Assembly (NCBI RefSeq): GCF_023373525.1
Contig: NZ_CP097218.1
Coordinates: 310,001-374,000 of the forward strand
Source of the DNA: Brachybacterium kimchii
GTDB taxonomy: Bacteria > Actinomycetota > Actinomycetes > Actinomycetales > Dermabacteraceae
DNA length: 64,000 nucleotides
Reading direction: 5' to 3'
Position 1 is the stretch's first letter, and each line of letters begins with the position of its first letter. Shown in pieces: positions 1 through 8,627 of the stretch. The position numbers and the translations under genes were made by a program. The notes under the pieces were generated by a model that saw only the letters and a program-made list of their open reading frames with translations, had not been told where the DNA came from and ran no database searches.

Positions 1-501
<501 letters not shown>

Positions 502-537
502 GGAACCTCCTGTGCGGACCGTCGGGGAAACACGGGG

Positions 538-543
538 ATACTA
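538..543 (-). promoter_or_regulatory. Putative -10 element for accD
   Basis: TAGTAT on the minus strand, about 36 nt before the GTG start. It would place the transcription start near 530 and leave a roughly 30-nt leader that contains the strong ribosome binding site. No convincing -35 was seen. The overlapping plus-strand TACGCT (542-547) could serve birA with a leader of about 100 nt. Confidence 0.4.
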
Positions 544-646
544 CGCTACCCAGGCGCTGCGCCTCTGCACCCGGGGCGCCGCGGGCAGGTCGCGGGCCCC
601 TGGAGGGCGCACGCGATCCAGGACGAGCGGGAGGACGGGAACGGGC

Positions 647-1603
647 ATGGCCAGCAGCGAGTCGACGACGCGGGGAGGGCGCGCACCCGCTCTGCATGTC
701 CTCGCCCACACCTCGTCCACCCAGGACGCCGCCCGTGATCTGCTCCGCTCCGGGGTCGAGCCCCCGTTCGCGGTCCTCACGCGGGACCAGCGCAGCGGGC
801 GCGGGCGCCTCGGACGTCCGTGGAGCACGCCGCCGGGCGGAGGACTCGCTCTCACGCTCGTCCGCGCGAGCGGGATCGGGCCCGGGATGCGCTCCTGGTA
901 CCCGCTGGTGACGGGCCTCGGCGCGCTCGAGGCCCTGCGCGGTGCGACCGGCGCGGGCGGGGGCATCGGACTCAAGTGGCCCAACGACCTGCTCACCGCC
1001 GATGCGCGCAAGCTCGGCGGCATTCTTCTCGAGGGCGACGGGCCCGGTCACGTGCTGGTGGGCATCGGGGTCAACCTCGCCGGCCCCGTCGAGCTCGCCG
1101 ACGCCTCGGCACTGCCCCCGGCCTGGCTCTGGGGCGAGGACGGCATCGCCTCTGCGGACCCGGGACCCGTCGCGTCCGCGCGGGACGCCGCGGCGCGCGC
1201 CCTCGCCGCGGCGATCGCCGAGGGCGTCGAGCGCGAGCTCGCCCTCCTGGACGCCCACGAGGGGGACGCGATGGCGAGCGGCCAGCGGGAACGCTATGGT
1301 ATGGCGTGCCTCACACTGGGGCGCGAGGTGCGTTTCGACGACCTCTCCGCGACGTCCGTCCCCGGCTCGCGCGCGCCCGCCGCGCACATGCCGGACGGCG
1401 GCGCCACGGCCCGGGCCCTGCGCCTGGACGCCGACGGCCGGCTCGTGCTGGGCCTGCCCGAGGGTGCGGAGCGGGTCGTCTCGGTCGGCGACGTGCGGCA
1501 TCTGCGCACCCTCGACGGCGACCCGCCGCCGGCGCCGCCCGGTGCGACCGCCGCGACCTCCGCCCCTGCTTCCCCCGACGACATCCAGGAGACCCATCCG
1601 TGA
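647..1603 (+). CDS. birA: Biotin--[acetyl-CoA-carboxylase] ligase
   Basis: Activates biotin to biotinyl-AMP and attaches it to the carboxylase alpha subunit. The 318-residue protein has the catalytic core without an N-terminal winged helix, so it is a class I ligase that enzymatically biotinylates but would not repress. Visible motifs are STQDAARDLL near the start, RDQRSGRGRLGRPW (biotinyl-AMP binding loop, GRGRxGR), LKWPNDLL and KLGGILLEG, then the C-terminal small domain. ATG 647 was chosen because the reading frame upstream overlaps accD and the conserved fold starts about 20 residues later; the upstream GAGGA is weakly spaced. The stop overlaps the next gene by 4 bp (GTGA), so the cyclase is probably translationally coupled. 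Confidence 0.92.
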   Translation: MASSESTTRGGRAPALHVLAHTSSTQDAARDLLRSGVEPPFAVLTRDQRSGRGRLGRPWSTPPGGGLALTLVRASGIGPGMRSWYPLVTGLGALEALRGATGAGGGIGLKWPNDLLTADARKLGGILLEGDGPGHVLVGIGVNLAGPVELADASALPPAWLWGEDGIASADPGPVASARDAAARALAAAIAEGVERELALLDAHEGDAMASGQRERYGMACLTLGREVRFDDLSATSVPGSRAPAAHMPDGGATARALRLDADGRLVLGLPEGAERVVSVGDVRHLRTLDGDPPPAPPGATAATSAPASPDDIQETHP

Positions 1604-2832
1604 CCGACGAGAACCCGGACCTCGCCTCGGACCTCGAGCCCGACGCCCGCGACGCCGACCTCGACGTGGAGCCCGAGGACGCCGCGCCCGGTGAGCGCGT
1701 CCCGCACGACGCCCTCGCCGCGCTCGACGACCTCGAGGGCTCCGAGAACCTGCGCGAGGCCGAGATCTCCCCGGAGGAGATGGCCGCGCTCAACCGCCGC
1801 TTCCAGTCGGTGCGCCGCAGCGTGGGCGCCCTCGAGCGCGTGCTCCTGCAGGGCCCGCGCGAGCACTCGCGCCGGGACCTCGCCGAGCAGCAGGGCATCC
1901 CCGAGCGCCTGATCTCCACCTACTGGCGCTCCCTCGGCTTCGGCCCCGTCGACGAGGACACCGTGGTCTTCACCGACGAGGATGCCTTCGCGATCGGCGA
2001 CCTCGTCGCCATGGTCGACGACGGCGCGATCTCCGAGCGGGCCTTCACCTCGATCTCCCGCGGGCTGGGGTACCACATGGGCCGCCTGGCCATGTGGATC
2101 ACCGAGGCCCTCGTCGAGGAGGCCAAGACCCGCGACGGGAAGGACGACGGCGAGGCGCGCGAGCAGATGCTCGAGACCGTCCCCCAGCTCATCGAGACCC
2201 TCGAGACCCAGGTGCTGTTCACCTTCCGCCGCCAGCTCGCCGCCTATTCCGCGCGGGCCGGCTCCGAGGTGCTGCAGGCCAGTGAGAACGGCACCCACGA
2301 CGAGGTGTTCCCCCTGAACCGCGCGGTCGGCTTCGCCGACCTCGTGCAGTTCACGCGCCTCTCGCGCTCGCTCGGCGGGGCGGAGCTGGCGGACGTCGTC
2401 ACCCAGTTCGAGGTCACCTGCCGCGACATCATCTCCGTGGGAGGCGGCCGCGTGGTCAAGACCGTGGGCGACGAGATCATGTTCCTGGCCGACGCGCCCG
2501 AGGACGGCGCCCAGATCGCGGTGTCGATCGCCGAGGCGATCCGCGACGACCCCGATCTGCCCTCGGCCCGCGTGGGCATGTGCTGGGGGTCGATGTTCTC
2601 CCGCTACGGCGATGTCTTCGGGCCGACGGTCAACCTCTCGGCGCGCCTGGAGAGCGTCGCCGACCCGGGCGGGGTGCTCATCGACCTCGCCACGGCCGAG
2701 GCCGTCGAGCGCGCGCTGCCCGGCGGGTTCCGGGCCTCCGAGATCCGCCCCACCGAACTGCACGGGATCGGCACGGTCGAGGCCGTCGCGCTCACCCGCG
2801 GCACCTCCGAGCCGCTGGACATGGGCCTGTGA
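1600..2832 (+). CDS. Class III adenylate cyclase with N-terminal helical regulatory domain
   Basis: Makes cyclic AMP from ATP. The 410-residue soluble protein has an acidic N-terminus, a helical region (about 60-210) resembling the adenylate cyclase regulatory domain of M. tuberculosis Rv1264, and a C-terminal class III catalytic domain (about 240-400). Catalytic residues are present: metal-binding D247 in FADLVQFTR and D291 in KTVGDEIMF, a purine-contacting D338 in YGDVFGP, and transition-state residues N345 and R349 in VNLSARL. No membrane segment was seen. The GTG start overlaps the birA stop in GTGA. Rv1264 is a pH-responsive holoenzyme; whether this one senses pH is inference from domain similarity only. 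Confidence 0.88.
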   Translation: MTDENPDLASDLEPDARDADLDVEPEDAAPGERVPHDALAALDDLEGSENLREAEISPEEMAALNRRFQSVRRSVGALERVLLQGPREHSRRDLAEQQGIPERLISTYWRSLGFGPVDEDTVVFTDEDAFAIGDLVAMVDDGAISERAFTSISRGLGYHMGRLAMWITEALVEEAKTRDGKDDGEAREQMLETVPQLIETLETQVLFTFRRQLAAYSARAGSEVLQASENGTHDEVFPLNRAVGFADLVQFTRLSRSLGGAELADVVTQFEVTCRDIISVGGGRVVKTVGDEIMFLADAPEDGAQIAVSIAEAIRDDPDLPSARVGMCWGSMFSRYGDVFGPTVNLSARLESVADPGGVLIDLATAEAVERALPGGFRASEIRPTELHGIGTVEAVALTRGTSEPLDMGL

Positions 2833-2892
2833 TGCGGGGGCCCGGGAGGGGGTCCGCGCTCGCGCCTCGGAGCAGGCGCACAGGTCGGGACG

Positions 2893-2898
2893 TAGGAT
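2893..2898 (+). promoter_or_regulatory. -10 element of a probable leaderless promoter (response regulator)
   Basis: TAGGAT, followed by exactly 7 nt and then GTG at 2906. This spacing would put the transcription start at or within one base of the start codon. There is no Shine-Dalgarno sequence in front of that GTG. Confidence 0.55.
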
Positions 2899-2905
2899 GC
2901 CTCCT

Positions 2906-3601
2906 GTGACACGACTGCTGCTCGTCGAAGACGATTCCGCGATCGCCGAACCGCTGTCCCGCGCGCTCGACCGCGAGGGCTACACGGTCTCGCGCGCCTC
3001 GCGCGGTATGGATGCCCTCGGCATCGCCGCCGCCGGGGACCCGATCGACCTGGTCATCCTGGATCTGGGACTCCCGGACCTCGATGGCCTCGAGGTCGCT
3101 CGGCGCCTGCGCAAGGGCGGTCTGGAATCCCCGATCCTCATCCTCACCGCCCGCGCCGACGAGGTCGACGCCGTCGTCGGCCTCGACGCCGGCGCGGACG
3201 ACTACGTCACCAAGCCCTTCCGGCTGGGCGAGCTGCAGGCGCGCATCCGCGCCCTGCTGCGACGCGCCCAGACCGTCGAGGAGTCCACGAGCGCCTTCGA
3301 CGTCAACGGTGTGTCCCTGGACGTCTCCGCGCGCCGCGCCTACGTCGACGGCGAGGAGCTCAGCCTCTCCGCCAAGGAGTACGACCTGCTCACGGTGCTC
3401 GTGCGCGAGGCCGGCAGCGTGGTCACCCGCGACGACCTCATGCGCGAGGTCTGGGGCGCCGAGTGGTGGGGCTCGACCAAGACCCTCGACATGCACATCT
3501 CCTGGCTCCGCCGCAAGCTGGGCGATGACGCGACCAATCCCCGCAGGATCACCACCGTCCGCGGCGTCGGCTTCCGTTTCGAGACCGGAGACGGGAGCTG
3601 A
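2906..3601 (+). CDS. OmpR/PhoB-family response regulator
   Basis: Two-component DNA-binding regulator of 231 residues. The receiver domain (1 to about 115) has the acidic pair in LLLVEDDSAIAEPL, the phosphoacceptor D53 in LVILDLGLPDLDGLE, the conserved T in LILTARADEVD and the K in YVTKPF. A C-terminal winged-helix (about 130-228) ends in RRITTVRGVGFRFE. GTG 2906 is preferred over in-frame ATG 2897 because VTRLLLVEDD is the usual N-terminus and because a TAGGAT element sits at leaderless distance. The cognate kinase starts 3 bp after the stop, so the pair forms one operon. Target genes are not predictable from the sequence. Confidence 0.92.
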   Translation: MTRLLLVEDDSAIAEPLSRALDREGYTVSRASRGMDALGIAAAGDPIDLVILDLGLPDLDGLEVARRLRKGGLESPILILTARADEVDAVVGLDAGADDYVTKPFRLGELQARIRALLRRAQTVEESTSAFDVNGVSLDVSARRAYVDGEELSLSAKEYDLLTVLVREAGSVVTRDDLMREVWGAEWWGSTKTLDMHISWLRRKLGDDATNPRRITTVRGVGFRFETGDGS

Positions 3602-3604
3602 CGC

Positions 3605-5023
3605 GTGCGCACGCGAGTGCTGCAGGCGACGGTCATCACGGTCATCCTCACGGTCCTGCTGCTGGGCATCCCGCTGGCGTACTCGTGGCTTCAGCTGACC
3701 GACCAGAACCTCACCGCGCGCGCCACCTCCATCGCCAACGAGGTCCGCACCAACGCCGAGAAGCGCATCAGCGACGACCGGCCCATCGACAAGGCGATGC
3801 TCCAGCAGATCGCCGATTCCCAGCCCGATCTGGCCGTGCACATCACGGTGACCTATGAGGGCCGCACGATCGAGGCGGGCCCGGACCCGGGCAACAGCAC
3901 GAAGGTGATCTCGACGCCCGGCACCTCGGGCGTGAACGTCACCGTCACCATCACCAAGGCCGACGTGCGCGCCCACACCGCGAGCGCCGCCGTGCTCATC
4001 ATCGTCGCGGGGCTGGCCGCGATCTCCATCGGCGTCTCCGTCGCCCTCTGGCAGGCCCAGCGGATCTCCGCGCCGCTCGCCCGCCTCACCCGGCGCGCCG
4101 AGGAGATGGGCTCGGGCCGCGCCCGCGGCCCCTGGCGCCCGAGCGGCATCACCGAGATCGACACCGTCGCCGAGGAGCTCGCGAACTCCGGAGCCCAGCT
4201 CACCGAGCGCCTCGAGGCCGAGAGCAGACTCGCCTCCGACGCCTCCCACCAGCTGCGCACACCGCTCACCGCGCTCTCCATGCGCCTGGACGAGATCCTC
4301 GCCACCAGCTCCGAGGAGTGGGTGCGCGACGAGGCACGGATCTCCCTCGAGCAGATCGACCGCCTCACCGAGGTCGTCCACGACCTCATCAACGCCCCCC
4401 GCTCCTCCCAGCGCCGCACCCCCGGCGTGGTCGAGCTGCGCACCGTGCTCACCCAGCAGAGCGAGGAGTGGTCCCCGGCGTACCGGGCCGCGGGCCGCGA
4501 GCTGCGCATCCAGGTGCCGCGCGCCGCAGCCGTCTGGGGATCCACGGGACCGCTCACGCAGGTCGTCGCGACCCTCGTGGAGAACTCCCTCACCCACGGC
4601 GGTGGGCGCACCCTGGTCAAGGTGCGCCGCAACGAGAAGTCCACGGTCGTCGAGATCTCCGACGAGGGGCCCGGCATCGACCCGGCGCTCGGCAAGCGCG
4701 TCTTCGAGCGCTCGGTCTCGGGGCGCACCTCCGGCACGGGCGTCGGCCTCGCCCTCGCCCGCACTCTCGTGGAGGACGACGGCGGGCGCCTCGAGCTGCT
4801 CAGCGAGCAGCCCGCGACCTTCGGCGTCTTCCTCATCTCCGCTCCCGACGAGGACACGGCGGGCGAGGAGGACACGGTGCTCGGCGGCGAGTCGACCGAC
4901 GAGCTGGGCTCCCTCCCGCAGGGTGCGGTGCTGCCGCGCCGCCGGCGGGGGAGCGGCGGGCACGGCCACCGCGCTCGCGCGTCGGCCCGGACGTCGGCGC
5001 CCGAGGACCGCACCCGCTCCTAG
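3605..5023 (+). CDS. Sensor histidine kinase, partner of the upstream regulator
   Basis: Membrane kinase of 472 residues. TM1 is at about 7-28 and TM2 at about 125-150, enclosing an extracytoplasmic sensor of roughly 95 residues. A HAMP region follows (AQRISAPLARLTRRAEEM), then the H-box SDASHQLRTPLTAL with phosphoacceptor H215, the N-box LVENSLTHGGG, and G-boxes DEGPGID and GTGVGLALARTL. The last 60 residues are a charged, probably disordered tail. The start is GTG at 3605, immediately after the regulator stop. The TAG stop codon (5021-5023) is also the first half of the TAGGAT element in front of purK. Ligand unknown. Confidence 0.92.
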   Translation: MRTRVLQATVITVILTVLLLGIPLAYSWLQLTDQNLTARATSIANEVRTNAEKRISDDRPIDKAMLQQIADSQPDLAVHITVTYEGRTIEAGPDPGNSTKVISTPGTSGVNVTVTITKADVRAHTASAAVLIIVAGLAAISIGVSVALWQAQRISAPLARLTRRAEEMGSGRARGPWRPSGITEIDTVAEELANSGAQLTERLEAESRLASDASHQLRTPLTALSMRLDEILATSSEEWVRDEARISLEQIDRLTEVVHDLINAPRSSQRRTPGVVELRTVLTQQSEEWSPAYRAAGRELRIQVPRAAAVWGSTGPLTQVVATLVENSLTHGGGRTLVKVRRNEKSTVVEISDEGPGIDPALGKRVFERSVSGRTSGTGVGLALARTLVEDDGGRLELLSEQPATFGVFLISAPDEDTAGEEDTVLGGESTDELGSLPQGAVLPRRRRGSGGHGHRARASARTSAPEDRTRS

Positions 5024-5026
5024 GAT
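5021..5026 (+). promoter_or_regulatory. -10 element of a probable leaderless promoter (purK)
   Basis: TAGGAT with 6 nt to the GTG start of purK at 5033. The hexamer begins with the TAG stop codon of the histidine kinase gene, so stop codon and promoter element share bases. Confidence 0.5.
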
Positions 5027-5032
5027 GGGGGC

Positions 5033-6235
5033 GTGCTCCCCGACATCCCTGAGAACGACCCCGTCCCCACCAGCGGCCCCGCGGCGCCGCGCATCGGCGT
5101 CATCGGCGGCGGGCAGCTCGCGCGGATGATGCTGGGTCCCGCGATCGAGCTGGGACTGCCGCTCACCGTGCTCGCCACCGACCCCGCGGAATCCGCCGCG
5201 CAGGGCGCGGCCCACGTGCGGATCGGCCGTCACGACGACGAGGAGGCCGTGCGCGCGCTCGCCGCCGAGGTCGACGTCCTCACCTTCGACCACGAGCACG
5301 TGCCGCCCCGCATCCTCGAGGGCATCGAGCGGGACGGCCTCGCCGCCGTGCGGCCGGGACCGGCCGCCCTCGTCCATGCCCAGGACAAGGTGCTCATGCG
5401 CGAGCGCCTCGGCGCGCTCGGGCACCCCTGCCCGCGCTGGTGGCGCGCCGCCTCCGCGGCCGACGTCGACGCCGCGCTCGCCGAGCTCGGCACCGCCGGC
5501 CGCGCCGTGGTGAAGACCCCGCGCGGCGGCTACGACGGCCACGGCGTGCGCGTCGTCTCCGCCGGCAGCGACGTCGCCGACTGGTTCGAGGACCACGAGG
5601 AGCTGCTCGTCGAGGAGCTCGTGCCCTTCACCCGCGAGCTCTCCGCGCAGGTCGCCCGCCGACCGGGCGGCGAGATGCTCGCCTTCCCGGTGGTGCGCTC
5701 GACGCAGAAGGACGGCGTGTGCTTCGAGGTGCTCGCCCCCGCCCCGGACCTCGGTCCCGCGGACCAGGAGCGCATCCAGCAGCTCGCCCTGCGGATCGCC
5801 GAGGACCTGGGCGTCACCGGCATGCTGGCCGTCGAGCTGTTCGAGACCGCGGGCGGCGAGGTGCTCGTCAACGAGCTCGCCATGCGGCCGCACAACACGG
5901 GTCACTGGTCCATGGACGGCGCCGTCACCGGCCAGTTCGAGCAGCACCTGCGGGCCGTCGCCGACCTCCCGCTGGGTGCGAGCGCGCCCCGCGCCCCGCA
6001 CGCGGTGATGGTGAATCTGCTGGGCGGGACGCGCGAGGACCTCGCCGCGGGCGCCCGCGAGGCGATGGAGCGGGACCCCGGGCTCAAGGTCCACCTGTAC
6101 GGAAAGTCCGTGCGGCCCGGCCGCAAGGTCGGCCACGTGACCCTCGCCGGGAGCGATCCCGCGGACCTGCTCGCGCGCGCCCACCGCGCCGAGCGACTGA
6201 TCATCGACGCCGTGCACGAGGAGCAGAACGCATGA
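5033..6235 (+). CDS. purK: N5-carboxyaminoimidazole ribonucleotide synthase
   Basis: ATP-grasp enzyme of de novo purine synthesis that converts AIR, ATP and bicarbonate to N5-CAIR. The 400 residues include an N-terminal Rossmann-like domain opening [14 protein letters not shown], the ATP-grasp domain with [12 protein letters not shown] and [12 protein letters not shown], the metal/ATP loop [18 protein letters not shown], and a C-terminal domain. Size matches the family. Start GTG 5033 is supported by the TAGGAT element at leaderless distance; conserved sequence begins about 20 residues in. The stop overlaps purE by 4 bp (ATGA), which fits the paired action of the two enzymes. Confidence 0.96.
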   Translation: MLPDIPENDPVPTSGPAAPRIGVIGGGQLARMMLGPAIELGLPLTVLATDPAESAAQGAAHVRIGRHDDEEAVRALAAEVDVLTFDHEHVPPRILEGIERDGLAAVRPGPAALVHAQDKVLMRERLGALGHPCPRWWRAASAADVDAALAELGTAGRAVVKTPRGGYDGHGVRVVSAGSDVADWFEDHEELLVEELVPFTRELSAQVARRPGGEMLAFPVVRSTQKDGVCFEVLAPAPDLGPADQERIQQLALRIAEDLGVTGMLAVELFETAGGEVLVNELAMRPHNTGHWSMDGAVTGQFEQHLRAVADLPLGASAPRAPHAVMVNLLGGTREDLAAGAREAMERDPGLKVHLYGKSVRPGRKVGHVTLAGSDPADLLARAHRAERLIIDAVHEEQNA

Positions 6236-6753
6236 CCACGCCCCAGGACGCCCCGCGCGTCGCGATCGTGATGGGCTCGGACTCCGACTGGCCGACGCTC
6301 GGCCCCGCCCGCGACGCCCTCGCCGAGTTCGGTCTGGACGTGCACGTGGACGTGGTCTCCGCGCACCGCATGCCCGAGGACATGGTCGACTTCGGCCGCA
6401 CCGCGGCGGACCGCGGCCTGCGCGTGATCATCGCGGGCGCCGGCGGAGCCGCCCACCTGCCCGGCATGCTCGCCGCCCTCACCCCGCTGCCCGTGATCGG
6501 CGTGCCCGTGCCGCTCGCGCACCTGGACGGCATGGACTCCCTGCTCTCGATCGTGCAGATGCCCGCCGGGGTGCCCGTCGCGACCGTCTCCATAGGCGGC
6601 GCCCGCAATGCCGGGCTGCTCGCCGCCCGCATCCTCGGGGCGGCCGACGACGCCGAGGGCGAGCGCCTGCGCGAGCGCATGCGCGAGTTCCAGGGCGAGC
6701 TGCGCGACCTTGCGCACGCCAAGGGCGAGTCGCTGCGCTCGTCCCTGTCCTGA
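6232..6753 (+). CDS. purE: 5-(carboxyamino)imidazole ribonucleotide mutase
   Basis: Class I PurE, an octameric cytosolic enzyme that converts N5-CAIR to CAIR directly after PurK. The 173 residues carry the signature GSDSDWPTL near the N-terminus, the catalytic histidine in [11 protein letters not shown], and the [26 protein letters not shown] substrate region (quoted here only as a landmark: [12 protein letters not shown]). The start ATG 6232 is fixed by the ATGA overlap with purK. Purine synthesis is the last housekeeping function before the polysaccharide genes begin. Confidence 0.96.
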   Translation: MTTPQDAPRVAIVMGSDSDWPTLGPARDALAEFGLDVHVDVVSAHRMPEDMVDFGRTAADRGLRVIIAGAGGAAHLPGMLAALTPLPVIGVPVPLAHLDGMDSLLSIVQMPAGVPVATVSIGGARNAGLLAARILGAADDAEGERLRERMREFQGELRDLAHAKGESLRSSLS

Positions 6754-6767
6754 CGGGCGCCCTCCGA

Positions 6768-6773
6768 TATCTT
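6768..6773 (+). promoter_or_regulatory. -10 element of a probable leaderless promoter (first gene of the polysaccharide operon)
   Basis: TATCTT followed by 7 nt and then the ATG at 6781. It lies in the 27-bp gap after purE and is the likely promoter of the acyltransferase-aminotransferase-oxidoreductase operon. Confidence 0.5.
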
Positions 6774-6780
6774 CGGGGGT

Positions 6781-7515
6781 ATGAACGAGACCTCCGAGTC
6801 GTCCAGCGGGTCGCCCGCCGGCTCGTCCGACGGACCCGCCGACCGCCCGGCCGCCTCGCGCGAGGGCGTGCGCGTCGTCGATTCCGCCGACGTCGCCGAG
6901 ACCGCCCGCATCGGCGAGGGCAGCGCGATCTGGCACCTCGCCCAGGTGCGCGAGGACGCCCGGCTGGGACGCGACTGCATCGTGGGCCGCGGCGCCTACA
7001 TCGGCACCGGCGTGCGCATGGGCGACGGCTGCAAGGTGCAGAACTACGCGCTCGTCTACGAGCCCGCGGCGCTCGCCGAGGGCGTCTTCGTGGGCCCTGC
7101 CGCCGTGTTCACCAACGATCATCGGCCGCGCGCGGTCAACCCCGACCTCTCCCCGAAGTCCGCCGCCGACTGGGAGCCGGTAGGCGTCACCTGCGAGGCG
7201 GGCGCCTCGATCGGCGCGCGCGCCGTCTGCGTCGCCCCCGTCACCATCGGCGCCTGGTCGATGGTGGCCGCGGGATCGACCGTCACCCGCGACGTCGTGC
7301 CCCACGCCCTGGTCGCGGGCGCCCCCGCCCGCCGCATCGCCTGGGTGGGCCGTTCGGGGGAGAAGCTCGAGCCGGCCTCCGACGGGACCGACGCCTGGGT
7401 GTGCCCGACGACGGGCGAGTGGTATGTGGCCGACGAGACGACGGGCGGGCTCACCCTCGCCGCCGACGCCGGGGCCGAGAAGCAGGACGAGACGACGGAC
7501 GGAGAGCACGCATGA
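6781..7515 (+). CDS. Left-handed beta-helix N-acyltransferase, WlbB/WbpD-like
   Basis: Predicted acetyl-CoA-dependent N-acetyltransferase acting on the 3-amino group of a UDP-2-acetamido-3-amino-uronate. The 244 residues have about 30 low-complexity residues at the N-terminus, then hexapeptide repeats (IGEGSAIWHLAQV, LGRDCIVGRGAYIGTGV, GAWSMVAAGSTVTRDV) forming a left-handed beta helix. FTNDHRPRA matches the catalytic-loop style of WlbB/WbpD/QdtC enzymes, and ALVAGAPARRIAWV is the usual C-terminal cap. The last 50 residues may be a small accessory region. ATG 6781 is the only plausible start. ATGA overlap with the aminotransferase indicates that the two act in sequence. Substrate is inferred from the neighbours. 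Confidence 0.82.
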   Translation: MNETSESSSGSPAGSSDGPADRPAASREGVRVVDSADVAETARIGEGSAIWHLAQVREDARLGRDCIVGRGAYIGTGVRMGDGCKVQNYALVYEPAALAEGVFVGPAAVFTNDHRPRAVNPDLSPKSAADWEPVGVTCEAGASIGARAVCVAPVTIGAWSMVAAGSTVTRDVVPHALVAGAPARRIAWVGRSGEKLEPASDGTDAWVCPTTGEWYVADETTGGLTLAADAGAEKQDETTDGEHA

Positions 7516-8627
7516 GCGAGCAGATGATCCCCGCTGCCCGCCCCATCATCGGGGACGAGGAGCGCGAGGCCGTGGACCGGGTGCTGAGGAGCGGCATGGT
7601 CGCGCAGGGTCCCGAGGTGGCGGCCTTCGAGGAGGAGTTCGCCGCCGAGCTCGCCGGCTCCCGCCCCACGGTCGCCGTGAACTCCGGCACCTCCGGGCAG
7701 CACCTGGGCATGGTCGCCCTGGGCCTCGGCCCGGGCGACGAGGTCATCGTGCCCTCCTTCACCTTCGCCGCGACCGCGAACTCCGTCGCCGTGACCGGCG
7801 CGACCCCCGTCTTCGTCGACATCGACCTGGACACCTTCTGCATCGACCCCTCCGCGATCGAGGGCGCGATCACCGAGCGCACCGTGGGCATCCAGCCCGT
7901 GCACCTCTACGGTCACCCCGCCGAGATCGACACCATCGCCGAGATCGCGGGCCGCCACGGCCTGTGGGTCGCCGAGGACGCGGCCCAGGCGCACGGCGCC
8001 ACCTGGAAGGGCCGGCAGGTCGGCACCTTCGGCCGCTTCGGCATGTTCTCCCTGTACCCCACGAAGAACATGACGAGCGGCGAGGGCGGCATGGTCGCCT
8101 GCGAGGACGAGGAGCTCGCCCGGGCCGTGCGCCTGCTGCGCAACCAGGGCATGGAGGTCCAGTACGCCAACGAGGTCGCCGGCTTCAACAACCGCATGAC
8201 CGACCTGCACGCCGCCATCGGCCGCGTCCAGCTCACCAGGCTCGTCGGCTGGACCGCGCAGCGCCGGGCGAACGCCGCCGCCCTCGACGAGGGTCTCGCA
8301 GGCATCGCCGGGGTCGTCGCGCCCGTCGTGCGCGAGGGGGCCGAGCACGTCTACCACCAGTACACGATCCGCCTCGACGGCGCGAGCGCCGCCGAGCGCG
8401 ACGCCTTCGCGGCCGCCCTGCGCGAGGAGCATCGGGTGGGATGCGGCGTCTACTACCCGACGCCCGTGCACCGCCTGCCCTCCTTCGGCCTCGACCTCGA
8501 CCTCCCGGTCACCGAGCGGGCCGCCCGCGAGGTGCTGTCCCTGCCGGTCCACCCGAGCCTCACCGAGAACGACCTCGAGCGCATCGTCGCCGCGGTCGCC
8601 GCCGTCGCCGCCGGGGGTGCCGCATGA
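7512..8627 (+). CDS. DegT/DnrJ/EryC1-family PLP aminotransferase, WlbC/WbpE-like
   Basis: Predicted UDP-3-keto-uronate aminotransferase that installs a 3-amino group on the sugar nucleotide using glutamate. The 371 residues contain the fold-type-I features: SGTSGQHLGM near the cofactor phosphate, FTFAATANSV, AEDAAQAHGA, and the internal-aldimine lysine K185 in YPTKNMTSGEGGM. NNRMTDLHAAIGRVQL is typical of the family. ATG 7512 overlaps the upstream stop (ATGA), and the gene overlaps the oxidoreductase by the same ATGA arrangement at its 3' end. WlbA-, WlbB- and WlbC-like genes lie side by side, which supports the assignment over other sugar aminotransferases. Confidence 0.86.
   Translation: MSEQMIPAARPIIGDEEREAVDRVLRSGMVAQGPEVAAFEEEFAAELAGSRPTVAVNSGTSGQHLGMVALGLGPGDEVIVPSFTFAATANSVAVTGATPVFVDIDLDTFCIDPSAIEGAITERTVGIQPVHLYGHPAEIDTIAEIAGRHGLWVAEDAAQAHGATWKGRQVGTFGRFGMFSLYPTKNMTSGEGGMVACEDEELARAVRLLRNQGMEVQYANEVAGFNNRMTDLHAAIGRVQLTRLVGWTAQRRANAAALDEGLAGIAGVVAPVVREGAEHVYHQYTIRLDGASAAERDAFAAALREEHRVGCGVYYPTPVHRLPSFGLDLDLPVTERAAREVLSLPVHPSLTENDLERIVAAVAAVAAGGAA

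Noticed and set aside
2792-6217. 1141-residue open frame on the minus strand across the two-component genes and purK
   Set aside because: It is the antisense shadow of well-recognised genes in GC-rich DNA; its translation is low-complexity (Gly/Ala/Arg/His/Asp-rich) with no domain.
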